Below are positions 54,574 to 62,242 of a stretch of 64,000 bases of DNA, one piece after another. Both the position numbers and the translations under genes were made by a program. The stretch is taken from positions 1 through 64,000 of the forward strand of contig NZ_JOAG01000005.1 in NCBI RefSeq assembly GCF_000725485.1, read 5' to 3'. The DNA is from Nonomuraea candida. Its GTDB lineage: Bacteria; Actinomycetota; Actinomycetes; Streptosporangiales; Streptosporangiaceae. Each line of letters opens with the position of its first letter. Positions within the stretch are counted from its first letter, which is position 1. The notes beneath the pieces were generated by a model that searched no databases, had not been told where the DNA came from, and saw only the letters and a list, made by a program, of their open reading frames with translations.

Positions 54574-55319
54574 TCCGCCACGCCGCCCTGTTCACCGGCT
54601 ACGAGCTGAGGAAGTCCTTCAGCAACCCGGTCTGGCCGCTGTTCGGGCTCATCCAGCCGGTGTTGTACCTGCTGATGTTCGCGCCGCTGCTGAAGACCAT
54701 GACACCGGGCGGCACGACGGTGGACGCGCTGCGCATGTTCACCCCGGCGGCCATGCTGATGATCGCCGTCTTCGGCGCGCTGTTCTCCGGCTTCGGGCTC
54801 ATCGCCGACCTGCGCAACGGCTCGCTGGAGCGGCACGCGGTCAGCCCCGCCTGGCGGCCGGCCATCGTGCTGGGCCGGGTGGCCAAGGACATGGTCATGC
54901 TGGTCCTCCAGGCCGTCCTGGTGCTGGTCGTGGCCTTCGCGATGGGCGTGCGGATCGGGGTCGTGGAGCTGGTGCTGATGCTGCTGCTCATGGCCGCGAC
55001 CGGGCTGTTCGCCTCCAGCCTGTCGCAGGGGCTGGCGCTGACCGTGCGCGACGAGAACGGCATGTCGCAGACGCTCAACATGTTCACGCTGCCGCTCATG
55101 CTGCTGGCCGGGCTGCTCGTGCCGATCGCGTTCGCGCCCTCCTGGATGCGCTTCCTCGCGCCGGCCAACCCGCTCTACCACGCGGTCGAGGCCGGGCGGG
55201 CGCTGTTCCACGGGCGGCCGGCCGACCCGTCGGTGCCGATCGCGTTCGGGGTGTTCGTCGCGCTGGCGGCGCTCACCACCATGTGGTCGATGCGGGCGCT
55301 AAGGAAGATCGCCGGGTAG
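54570..55319 (+). CDS. ABC-2 type exporter permease
   Basis: Membrane partner, 249 residues with about six helices: PVWPLFGLIQPVLYLLMFAP, FTPAAMLMIAVFGALFSGFG, the cytoplasmic LRNGSLERHAVSPAWRPAIV, and FTLPLMLLAGLLVPIAFAP. GTG start overlaps the ATPase stop by 4 bp. The last seven codons and stop lie in a 23-bp unit that is tandemly duplicated just downstream. Confidence 0.9.
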   Translation: MIRHAALFTGYELRKSFSNPVWPLFGLIQPVLYLLMFAPLLKTMTPGGTTVDALRMFTPAAMLMIAVFGALFSGFGLIADLRNGSLERHAVSPAWRPAIVLGRVAKDMVMLVLQAVLVLVVAFAMGVRIGVVELVLMLLLMAATGLFASSLSQGLALTVRDENGMSQTLNMFTLPLMLLAGLLVPIAFAPSWMRFLAPANPLYHAVEAGRALFHGRPADPSVPIAFGVFVALAALTTMWSMRALRKIAG

Positions 55320-55343
55320 GGCTAAGGACGATCGCCGGGTAGG
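55298..55343. repeat. 23-bp tandem duplication across the permease stop
   Basis: The 23-bp unit at 55298-55320 is repeated at 55321-55343 with one mismatch (AAGGAAG versus AAGGACG). The first copy encodes the permease C-terminus; the second encodes, on the other strand, the C-terminus and stop of the RpiR protein. Confidence 0.9.
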
Positions 55344-56155
55344 AAGGTGCCGGTCTCGCCGGTCATCCGCTCGTACTCGTCGAGCCTGGCCCGGGTGCGC
55401 AGCGGCGCCGCGTCGGCCATGGCCTCCACCAGGGCCATGGCCAGGGCCAGCGGCGCCGCGTGCGAGTCGAAGACGAGCCGGTCGCCGACGGGGGCGTCCA
55501 GCACGACCTCGGCGGGGAAGTCGGGCCGGTCGGTGATGACGGCGGCGCGCAGGCCGAGCTCGCCGGCGTACTCGAGGGCGCGCACGGCCTCCGCCGGATA
55601 GCGCGGCAGGACCACCGCCACCACCCATTCGGCGCCGGAGCGGCGGGCCGCGTGCAGCCCGTCGGCCAGCTCGGAGCCGCCGTGGGTGAACAGCCGCACG
55701 TCGGGGTGGATGCGGCGGGCGTAGTAGGCGAAGGTGGTGGCCAGCCCGCACGAGACGCGCAGCCCCAGCACGGGCAGCGGCTCGGTCGCGGCGAGCTGCT
55801 CGCCCAGCTCCTTGAGGGGGAAGGCCGACAGCCGCTCCCTGAGCAGGGCGAGGTTGCGGATCTCGCAGTCGATGGCGCCGCGCAGCAGGCTCTCGTGCGG
55901 CGCCTCCACCCCGCCGCCCAGCACCAGCGGCCGCAGGGCCTGGCGCAGCTCGGGGTAGCCGGCGAAGCCCAGCACCATGGCGAACCTGGTCACGGAGGGC
56001 TGGCTGACCCCGGCCCGTTCGGCCAGCTCCACGCTGTTGAGGAAGATCGCTTCGTCGAGATGCTCGCCCAGATAGTCCGCGATGCGCTGCTGCACGGGCG
56101 ACAGCCTCCGGCCATCCAGCAGCACGTCGAGCCCACCGTGATATCCGTCCGCCAC
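55322..56155 (-). CDS. RpiR/MurR family transcriptional regulator
   Basis: Sugar-phosphate-responsive regulator of 277 residues. The N-terminal HTH_6 domain: LSPVQQRIADYLGEHLDEAIF, then LAERAGVSQPSVTRFAMVLGF. The C-terminal SIS domain (about 105-240) has LGLRVSCGLATTFAYYARR and VVLPRYPAEAVRALEYA. The classic SIS Ser/Thr loop is altered (RVSCG), so the ligand may not be a phosphosugar. GTG start at 56155. Target unknown; the double-SIS/kinase pair at 22-24 kb is a possible but remote partner. Confidence 0.87.
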   Translation of the reverse strand: MADGYHGGLDVLLDGRRLSPVQQRIADYLGEHLDEAIFLNSVELAERAGVSQPSVTRFAMVLGFAGYPELRQALRPLVLGGGVEAPHESLLRGAIDCEIRNLALLRERLSAFPLKELGEQLAATEPLPVLGLRVSCGLATTFAYYARRIHPDVRLFTHGGSELADGLHAARRSGAEWVVAVVLPRYPAEAVRALEYAGELGLRAAVITDRPDFPAEVVLDAPVGDRLVFDSHAAPLALAMALVEAMADAAPLRTRARLDEYERMTGETGTFLPGDRP

Positions 56156-56273
56156 GCCACCTCCAACGCCTGCGACCCGGAATTCTCATCCCGATCATGG
56201 ATAACAAAGCAGGTCAGGAGTCGCGCATCGGACGACGTGACCGCACGTCGGCGGGCGGTTACGGCCGTGGTGA

Positions 56274-56304
56274 TCCCTTCGCGAACGGGCCGCTCACGAA
56301 GGGA
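56274..56304. terminator. Hairpin downstream of the fused ABC exporter
   Basis: TCCCTTCGCGA (56274-56284) pairs with TCACGAAGGGA (56294-56304) with one mismatch and a 9-base loop. It lies between the end of the ABC exporter and the start of rpiR (both minus strand). The rest of the 222-bp gap holds the rpiR promoter region. Confidence 0.5.
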
Positions 56305-56377
56305 CCGGGAAGGGGGCGTCGGCCGCAACCGTAGGTTTCGACCCCCAACTACGGATGTCCGGAACTCGACAAGATCG

Positions 56378-58090
56378 TTAACTCACCAGGAACTGGGTGG
56401 CGGCCAGCTCCCGGTAGAGCTCGTCCGTGCCGACCAGCTCGTCGTGCGTGCCCACCGCCCGCACGCCCCCGCCCTCCATGACCACGATCCGGTCGGCGCC
56501 CGTCACGGTGGACAGGCGGTGCGCGATCACCAGCACGGTGGTCTCACCGGCCACCTCGGCGATGACCTCGCGCAGGCGCAGCTCGTTGACCGCGTCGAGC
56601 TGCGAGGTGGCCTCGTCGAGCAGCAGCAGCCGGGGCCGGCGCAGCAGCGCCCTGGCGATGGACACGCGCTGCCGCTCGCCGCCCGACAGCAGCACGCCCC
56701 GGTGGCCGACCGGCGTCTCCAGCCCGTCGGGCAGCCGAGCCACCAGGTCGTCGAGCCGGGTGCGCGCGATCGCGCGGCGCAGCTCCTCCTCCGTGGCGTC
56801 CTGGGCGGCGAAGAGCAGGTTCTCCCGCAGCGTGCCGGCCAGCACGGGGGCGTCCTGCTCGACGTATCCCAGCGCGGCGCGCAGCTCGCCCAGCGGCCAG
56901 TCGCGGATATCCCTGCCGCCGATCTCGATCGTGCCGCCCTGGTGGTCGTAGAAGCGTTCGAGCAGCGCGAACACCGTGGACTTGCCCGCGCCCGAGGGGC
57001 CGACCAGCGCGGTGAGCCCGCCGGGCGGCACCTCGAAGCTGACGCCGTCGTGCACGACGGGGCGGTCGTCGCCGTACCGGAACACGACGTCCCTGAACGT
57101 CACGCCGACCGGCTCCGCCTCCTGCGGCGCGACGACCCCGACCGGCTCGGCGGGCAGGTCCTCGATCTCCTTGAGCCGCTTCATCGCGGCCAGGCCCTGC
57201 TGCAACTGCACCCCGCCCTGCACGAGCTGCCCGATCGGCGGCACGAGGTAGAACAGGTAGAGCAGGAACGCGATCAGCGACGACACCTCCAGCGTGCCCG
57301 AGGCGACCCGCGCGCCGCCCACGGCCAGCACCGCCAGAAACGCGATCTGCACCGCCATCCACGTCGCCACCCCCGCGAGCGACGTCCAGCCGGCGACCTG
57401 CAGCCCGCGGTCGCGGGCCCGCGTCGCGGCCTCGCCGACGACCGCGATCTCCCGCTCCTCCGCGCCGCTGGCCTTGACCGTCCGGTACGCCTGCAGCGCC
57501 CGGTCCAGCACCGCGCCCATCTCGCCCACGGCCTCCTGGGCGTGCGTCTGCGCCCGCATGATCTTCGGCATGATGAGCGCGACCAGCCCGCCGATCACCG
57601 CCACGATGAGCAGCGTCACCAGCAGCAGCACGCCGTCCATGGCCACCATCAGGACGATCGCGCCGACCAGCATGAAGACCGAGCTGACCGAGTCGACGAT
57701 GCCGTTGGTCAGCACCGCGCGCAGCAACGTGGTGTCGCCGGTCACCCGCGACAGCAGGTCGCCGGGCTTGAGCCGGTCCACGTCGGCGACCTTGAGGCGC
57801 AACATCCGGTCCACGAGCTTGCGCCGCGCGCCGAGCACGATGCCCTCGCCGGTGCGCTCCATCAGGTAACTTCCGCCGGCCGAGACGACCGCGCCCACCA
57901 GCACCGCCACGGTCAGCCCGAGCAGCGGCCCGGCCATCGAGCGGTCCTGGCCGAAGGCGTCCACCACGTACTTGGCCAGCAGCGGCATCGCCAGGCCCGC
58001 CGCCGAGCCGATCAGGCTCAGTAACCCGCCGAGCAGGAGGACCTTCCGGTGTGCGCGGACGTAGCCGAGCAGCTCCTTGACCACACGCAT
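56378..58090 (-). CDS. ABC exporter, fused membrane and ATP-binding domains (MsbA/BmrA-like half-transporter)
   Basis: Homodimeric multidrug or lipid exporter of 570 residues. Six-helix membrane domain (about 1-310) with VVDAFGQD and LLSRVTGDTTLLRAVL coupling regions; ATPase domain with Walker A GPSGAGKST near 375, Q-loop VEQDAPVLAGTLRENLL, signature LSGGERQRVSIARAL, Walker B LLLLDEATSQLD and H-loop VIAHRLSTV. ATG 58090. The promoter region carries two 16-bp inverted repeats with no recognisable regulator next to them. Confidence 0.93.
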   Translation of the reverse strand: MRVVKELLGYVRAHRKVLLLGGLLSLIGSAAGLAMPLLAKYVVDAFGQDRSMAGPLLGLTVAVLVGAVVSAGGSYLMERTGEGIVLGARRKLVDRMLRLKVADVDRLKPGDLLSRVTGDTTLLRAVLTNGIVDSVSSVFMLVGAIVLMVAMDGVLLLVTLLIVAVIGGLVALIMPKIMRAQTHAQEAVGEMGAVLDRALQAYRTVKASGAEEREIAVVGEAATRARDRGLQVAGWTSLAGVATWMAVQIAFLAVLAVGGARVASGTLEVSSLIAFLLYLFYLVPPIGQLVQGGVQLQQGLAAMKRLKEIEDLPAEPVGVVAPQEAEPVGVTFRDVVFRYGDDRPVVHDGVSFEVPPGGLTALVGPSGAGKSTVFALLERFYDHQGGTIEIGGRDIRDWPLGELRAALGYVEQDAPVLAGTLRENLLFAAQDATEEELRRAIARTRLDDLVARLPDGLETPVGHRGVLLSGGERQRVSIARALLRRPRLLLLDEATSQLDAVNELRLREVIAEVAGETTVLVIAHRLSTVTGADRIVVMEGGGVRAVGTHDELVGTDELYRELAATQFLVS

Positions 58091-58159
58091 CCCCTCTCAC
58101 GACATTTCTCAACTTCTCGCCAACGAACGGGGCGGCCCGATCCGCACCGCCTTCCAGGC

Positions 58160-58202
58160 GTCAACTTAGATTGACGACTTAAGTATGTCAACTTTGGTTG
58201 AC
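58160..58202. promoter_or_regulatory. Paired inverted repeats upstream of the ABC exporter
   Basis: GTCAACTTAGATTGAC (58160-58175) and GTCAACTTTGGTTGAC (58187-58202) share GTCAA/TTGAC arms and 14 of 16 bases, with 27-bp centre spacing. Between them is ACTTAAGT, itself palindromic. The layout is that of a dimeric repressor binding twice; no regulator gene is adjacent. Confidence 0.7.
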
Positions 58203-58253
58203 TCTCATCCTCAGGGAGGAGACCGGCATCCGGGTAGGCGATCAGCGGGTCCC

Positions 58254-58334
58254 GCCCTCCGGCCGAGCCGTCCCGAGCGCACCCCTCCGGCCAGGCCGTT
58301 CCGAGCACACCCCTCCGGCCGAGCCGTCCCGAGA
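58254..58334. repeat. Tandem repeat, unit about 28 bp, three copies
   Basis: Units of the form CCCTCCGGCCGAGCCGTCCC plus GAGCRCA recur three times, with a fourth weak copy, upstream of the nucleotidyltransferase-like gene's stop. Confidence 0.75.
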
Positions 58335-58392
58335 ACGCTCTTCCAGCCGTTTCCGGCACGCCCCCTCCGGAGCCGGTCCGGGCAGAGCCCGT

Positions 58393-59085
58393 CTAGTCGA
58401 TCTCCGGCACGTCGGGATGGTCGTATTCGGCGTCGCCGTCGTCGGCTCGCCGCAGCTTGATGTCCTCCAGCCACGCCCGCGCGAACCGCCGGACCGCTCG
58501 GATCCGCGCCTCGTCGAGCCCGTAGCCCTCGAACTCCTCGTCGCTCATGAAATCGACGGATTCCAGCCGCGACGCCAGCTCATAAGGCGAGAAGCAGTCG
58601 TTGTGCGGCCTGGCGAGGCTTTCGAGCTCGCGGAAGGAGTAGAGGTGCCCGACCGCGGCGACGTCGATGATGTCGCGGGCGAGGCCGCGTTCGTGCACGG
58701 CGCGCATCTTCAGCCCCACGGCGTCGTCCAGCCCGAGCACCTTGACCGTGCCGCGGGTGACGGGCCGCTGCTGGAGCGCCTCGCGCATGAGGCCGAACGC
58801 GCAGGTCTCGCCGGTCGCGGTGTCCCGCGCCAGCAGCCGGCCCAGGCGCGGGGTGACCTCGATGACCGTGGCCTCCAGCCCGGCCTCCTGAAGCGCTCCA
58901 GCCACGTCCTGCGCCACGTCGGGCAGCGGTGTCTCCCCGGCGGTGGCGAAGTGGAGGTTCCGGCTCGGCCGGTGGGTGCAGCCGTGCGCCCTGAGCGCAT
59001 GGACACCCGCGAGGAGCAGGCCGTAGCGGTCGCAGACGGGCAGCACGGCGCCGAGCAGCCGCTCCTGGAAGGGCGGGAAGCGCAT
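58393..59085 (-). CDS. Nucleotidyltransferase-fold protein, AbiEii-like, function unknown
   Basis: A 230-residue cytoplasmic protein. I see limited similarity to nucleotidyltransferase-fold proteins of the AbiEii group: GLLLAGVHALRAHGCTHRPSRNLHFAT looks like the G-G-x-A-L...R-x-T-x-D-x-D strand-turn, but with RNLHF instead of the catalytic D-x-D. Later ARDIIDVAAVGHLYSFRELE fits the K/R-D-x-x-D region of that fold. If the assignment holds, the metal-binding residues are missing. ATG 59085 gives a good start; the longer frame reaching 60390 is a shadow of the membrane protein gene. It is followed by an acidic C-terminus. No antitoxin partner is evident. Confidence 0.65.
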   Translation of the reverse strand: MRFPPFQERLLGAVLPVCDRYGLLLAGVHALRAHGCTHRPSRNLHFATAGETPLPDVAQDVAGALQEAGLEATVIEVTPRLGRLLARDTATGETCAFGLMREALQQRPVTRGTVKVLGLDDAVGLKMRAVHERGLARDIIDVAAVGHLYSFRELESLARPHNDCFSPYELASRLESVDFMSDEEFEGYGLDEARIRAVRRFARAWLEDIKLRRADDGDAEYDHPDVPEID

Positions 59086-59207
59086 CAGGCGGCCGTCTCC
59101 CGCCGCAGGGGCGGCTTCCTCTCCCGGGCCGGCCGGTGGCCGGGCCCGTCCGGGGACTCGGGGGCCCTCTCGGCCAGGCCGCCACACCACGACCGAAGTG
59201 ACATGGC

Positions 59208-59960
59208 TCAAGTATGCCGACGGCCGCGCCGGGTGGAAGGGAGATCGTGACGCCCGGAGAGGAACTCCTGGAAGGCGATCTTGGCCTTGATCACCGGCCG
59301 CCGCCACCGCTCCTCGCGGTGGATGGCCCTGGCCATCTTCCGTGGCGACTGCCTGGCGAAGAACCAGTGCGCCCACGGCGACCCCGGCCGGGCCAGCCGG
59401 ATGGCGCCCACCAGCAGCATGGGCGGCACGAACAGCCCGGCCATGCCCGTCCAGATCTTGCCCTTGAGCAGCGTGACGATGGCCAGCGCCAGGTTGGCGA
59501 CGATCAGCGCGGCGGGGTTGACCGGGGTGCCGTAGTTCCAGGTGAGGGGGCGCAGGCCGATGAGGAGCAGGCCGGTCACGGCGACCGCGATGAAGACCGC
59601 GTCGACCGAGGTGCGCCCCTCCTCCTCCCAGTAGACGTCGTGCAGGTGCAGGATCAGCGCGAACTCGTCCAGGACGAGCGCCGAGCCGACGCCGAACACC
59701 GAGGCCGCCACGGCGGTGCCGATCTGCGAATCCGGCGAGACGATGAGCGTGACCCCGCCGACTAACATCAGCACCACGCCGAACACCACGTGGTGGATGT
59801 GCATCTCCCCCACGTTGACGTTGCGGAACCAGCCGACCTTGGCCCTGATCAGGCGGACGTTGATGCGGGTGGCGATGAAGGCCACGATGAGCATGACGAA
59901 GTAGCAGAACAGCGGCAGCCGTCCCGTCGCCACGATGCTTTGCTGGAACCAGTTCCCCAT
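59208..59960 (-). CDS. Integral membrane protein with His-rich motif, function unknown
   Basis: A 250-residue protein with about six hydrophobic segments. Helix 1 is LPLFCYFVMLIVAFIATRIN. Notable polar residues near membranes: GEMHIHHVVFGVVLM (about 51-65), VLDEFALILHLHDVYWEEEG (about 96-115), and a basic cytoplasmic C-terminus. H-x-H-H and D-E...H-x-H could bind a metal, as in some membrane hydrolases or desaturase-like proteins, but no family assignment is safe. ATG 59960. Same strand as the downstream gene, 122 bp apart. Confidence 0.75.
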   Translation of the reverse strand: MGNWFQQSIVATGRLPLFCYFVMLIVAFIATRINVRLIRAKVGWFRNVNVGEMHIHHVVFGVVLMLVGGVTLIVSPDSQIGTAVAASVFGVGSALVLDEFALILHLHDVYWEEEGRTSVDAVFIAVAVTGLLLIGLRPLTWNYGTPVNPAALIVANLALAIVTLLKGKIWTGMAGLFVPPMLLVGAIRLARPGSPWAHWFFARQSPRKMARAIHREERWRRPVIKAKIAFQEFLSGRHDLPSTRRGRRHT

Positions 59961-60005
59961 GACCCTGAGTTCGATGGTACGAGCCGCGCGGACGTTCCCG
60001 GCGTC

Positions 60006-60767
60006 TCAGGACAGGAAGGCCCGCAGCAGCGCGGCCGTGCCCTCCAGGTGTTCGGTCACCGCGCGGCGGGCCGCGTCGGGGTCGCCGGCGAGGATGGCGT
60101 CCACGATGGCCCGGTGCTGTACGGCGGCGTGGTCCAGGTTGACCTGCAGCATCGGGATGGCGTTCAGCAGGTCGCTGACCCGTGACCGGGCGTCGGCGCA
60201 GGTCGTGGCGAGCAGGGTCGAGCCGGTCAGCTCCGCGATCGACAGGTGGAAGGCGGTGTCGAGGCGGCGGTAGTCCTCCAGCGCGGCCCCGTCGAGGTCG
60301 GCGAGCCGGCGCATGAGCGCGTCCCGCTGCCCGGGCGTCGGCCCGGCGGCGGCCTGGACCTGCGCGGCCAGGACCTGGGCGGCCCCGCACTCCACGGCCA
60401 GCCGGAAGGTGAGCGCGTCGGACAGCTCGGCCGGGCCCATCTTCTTGACCGCCTGGCGCAGGTCGCCGGCGTCGGGCCTGGGCGGCACGTACGTGACGAA
60501 GGCCCCGCCGTAACGGCCCCGGCGCACGTCGAGGTAGCCGGCCTCCGACAGCGCCCGGATGGCCTCGCGCAGGGTCACCCTGCTGATGCCGAGCCGCACG
60601 GCCAGCTCCCGCTCGGGCGGCAGCTTGTCGCCGGGCGCGACCACGCCCAGCTTGATCGCCTGGAGCAGCCGCTCCACGGTCTCCTCGAAGGCGTTGCCCG
60701 CCCTGACCGGGCGTAACACCGTCATCAATCGCGCCGACTCGTCCAACGTGTCCTCAGGTCTTGACAA
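60006..60767 (-). CDS. GntR family regulator, FadR/FCD type
   Basis: Repressor of 253 residues. Winged helix-turn-helix: GVVAPGDKLPPERELAVRLG, ISRVTLREAIRALSEAGYLD; then the FCD ligand domain (about 110-245) with FRLAVECGAA, DTAFHLSIAELTGS and HRAIVDAILAGDPDAARRAV, which supply the metal-binding Asp and His positions of this family. TTG 60767 gives the longest frame; ATG 60725 is a plausible shorter start. It is divergent from the glutamine-synthetase-like operon, which it likely controls, with an amine or acid as effector. Confidence 0.88.
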   Translation of the reverse strand: MSRPEDTLDESARLMTVLRPVRAGNAFEETVERLLQAIKLGVVAPGDKLPPERELAVRLGISRVTLREAIRALSEAGYLDVRRGRYGGAFVTYVPPRPDAGDLRQAVKKMGPAELSDALTFRLAVECGAAQVLAAQVQAAAGPTPGQRDALMRRLADLDGAALEDYRRLDTAFHLSIAELTGSTLLATTCADARSRVSDLLNAIPMLQVNLDHAAVQHRAIVDAILAGDPDAARRAVTEHLEGTAALLRAFLS

Positions 60768-60789
60768 GCGATCCCGCCATGCACATCAA

Positions 60790-60802
60790 TGGTCTGAGAC
60801 TA
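60790..60802. promoter_or_regulatory. Candidate GntR operator
   Basis: TGGTCTGAGACTA is a near-perfect palindrome (one mismatch) of the T-GGTC-n-GAC-A type often bound by FCD-type GntR regulators. It sits between the gntR and ligase genes. Confidence 0.4.
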
Positions 60803-60849
60803 GCCCAATCAACGGGAAAGCGCCTCAGGCCGGATCGGAGCTGCGCAGC

Positions 60850-62232
60850 GTGGACGATCGAGCGAGCACCGGGTTCCTTTCCGTCGCCGAGCTGCGCGAG
60901 GAGGCGGCGGCGGGGCGGATCGACACCGTGCTCCTGGCGATCGCCGACATGCAGGGCAGGCTGCAGGGCAAGAGGCTGTCGGCGCGCTACTTCCTCGACG
61001 AGGTGCTGCATCACGGCTCCGAGGGCTGCAACTACCTGCTGGCGGTCGACGTGGACATGAACACCGTCCCCGGCTACGAGATGTCCTCGTGGGAGCGGGG
61101 TTACGGCGACTTCGTCATGCGGCCGGACCTGGGGACGCTGCGCCGGATGCCCTGGCACGAGGGCACCGCGATGCTGATGGCCGATCTGGCCTGGGAGGAC
61201 GGCGGCGACGTGCCCGCCTCGCCGCGCCAGATCCTGCGCAGGCAGCTCGCCCGCCTGGCCGAGCGCGGCCTGGCCGCCTACGTCGGCACCGAGCTGGAGT
61301 TCGTGGTCTACGACGACAGCTACGAGGACGCCTGGCGGCGCGCCTACCGCGACCTGACCCCGGCCAACCTCTACAACGTCGACTACTCGCTGCTGGGCAC
61401 CGCCCGCGTCGAGCCGCTGCTGCGGCGGATCAGGCGCGGCATGGAGGGCGCGGGCCTCTACGTCGAGTCCGCCAAGGGCGAGTGCAACCTGGGCCAGCAC
61501 GAGATCGCCTTCCGCTACGACGAGGCGCTGCGCACCTGCGACAACCACGTCGTCTACAAGACCGGCGCGAAGGAGATCGCGGCCCAGGAGGGCAAGTCGA
61601 TCACGTTCATGGCCAAGCCGAACCAGCGCGAGGGCAACTCCTGCCACATCCACATCTCGCTGCGCAGCGCGGCGGGTGACCCGGTGATGGCGGGCGAGGG
61701 CCCGTACGGCCTCTCGCCGCTCGGCGCGCGCTTCATCGCGGGCCAGCTCGCCTGCCTCCGGGAGCTGACCCTCCTGTACGCCCCCAACGTCAACTCCTAC
61801 AAGCGTTACGTCCCCGGCAGCTTCGCCCCCACGGCCGTCAGGTGGGGCGTGGACAACCGCACCTGCGCGCTGCGGCTGGTCGGCCACGGCGGCTCGCTGC
61901 GGGTGGAGAACCGGGTGCCGGGCGGCGACGTGAACCCGTACCTGGCGGTGTCGGCGCTGGTCGCGGCGGGGCTCTACGGCATCGACGCCGAGCTGCCGCT
62001 GGAGGAGCCGTGCGCGGGCAACGCCTACGCCGCCGAGACCGAGACCGAGACCGAGACCGTGCCGGCGACGCTGCGTGACGCGCTGGCGCTGTTCGAGGGC
62101 TCGAAGCTGGCCAGGGAGGCGTTCGGCGACGACGTGGTGGCGCACTACGCGAACAACGCGCGGGTGGAGCTGGCCGCGTTCGACGCGGCGGTGACGGACT
62201 GGGAGCTGTTCCGTGGTTTCGAGCGAATGTGA
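60850..62232 (+). CDS. Glutamine synthetase-like gamma-glutamyl-amine ligase
   Basis: ATP-dependent ligase of the glutamine synthetase fold, 460 residues, probably joining glutamate to an amine (ethanolamine or a polyamine) rather than ammonia. Catalytic landmarks: GTELEFVVYDD near 146, ESAKGECNLGQHEIAF near 205, GNSCHIHISL near 264, RYVPGSFAPTAVRWGVDNRT near 318, and RVENRVPGGDVNPYLA near 353. No adenylylation-site Tyr loop is recognised. The order GntR, GlnA-like, aldehyde dehydrogenase resembles the Streptomyces glnA3/glnA4 type loci. GTG 60850 follows GGAG at ten bases. An E-T repeat lies near residue 398. Confidence 0.87.
   Translation: MDDRASTGFLSVAELREEAAAGRIDTVLLAIADMQGRLQGKRLSARYFLDEVLHHGSEGCNYLLAVDVDMNTVPGYEMSSWERGYGDFVMRPDLGTLRRMPWHEGTAMLMADLAWEDGGDVPASPRQILRRQLARLAERGLAAYVGTELEFVVYDDSYEDAWRRAYRDLTPANLYNVDYSLLGTARVEPLLRRIRRGMEGAGLYVESAKGECNLGQHEIAFRYDEALRTCDNHVVYKTGAKEIAAQEGKSITFMAKPNQREGNSCHIHISLRSAAGDPVMAGEGPYGLSPLGARFIAGQLACLRELTLLYAPNVNSYKRYVPGSFAPTAVRWGVDNRTCALRLVGHGGSLRVENRVPGGDVNPYLAVSALVAAGLYGIDAELPLEEPCAGNAYAAETETETETVPATLRDALALFEGSKLAREAFGDDVVAHYANNARVELAAFDAAVTDWELFRGFERM
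62035..62058. repeat. Hexanucleotide repeat (GAGACC)4 in the ligase gene
   Basis: Four exact GAGACC units encode Glu-Thr repeated four times in a surface-type loop. Slippage would change length by two residues without frameshift. Confidence 0.9.
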
Positions 62233-62242
62233 CGGGAGCGCG

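Larger units (their letters stand above)
58091..58392. other. Intergenic region upstream of the ABC exporter
   Basis: The 302-bp stretch has no gene. It holds the operator pair at 58160-58202 and the tandem repeat at 58254-58334. Confidence 0.7.

Noticed and set aside
58393..59085. AbiE toxin-antitoxin system
   Set aside because: No antitoxin gene (AbiEi-like) is adjacent, and the D-x-D catalytic motif of the nucleotidyltransferase appears to be missing.
58393..60390. A 665-residue minus-strand frame
   Set aside because: The first two thirds are an alternative frame of the membrane protein gene and part of gntR. Only the portion from ATG 59085 has convincing protein character.
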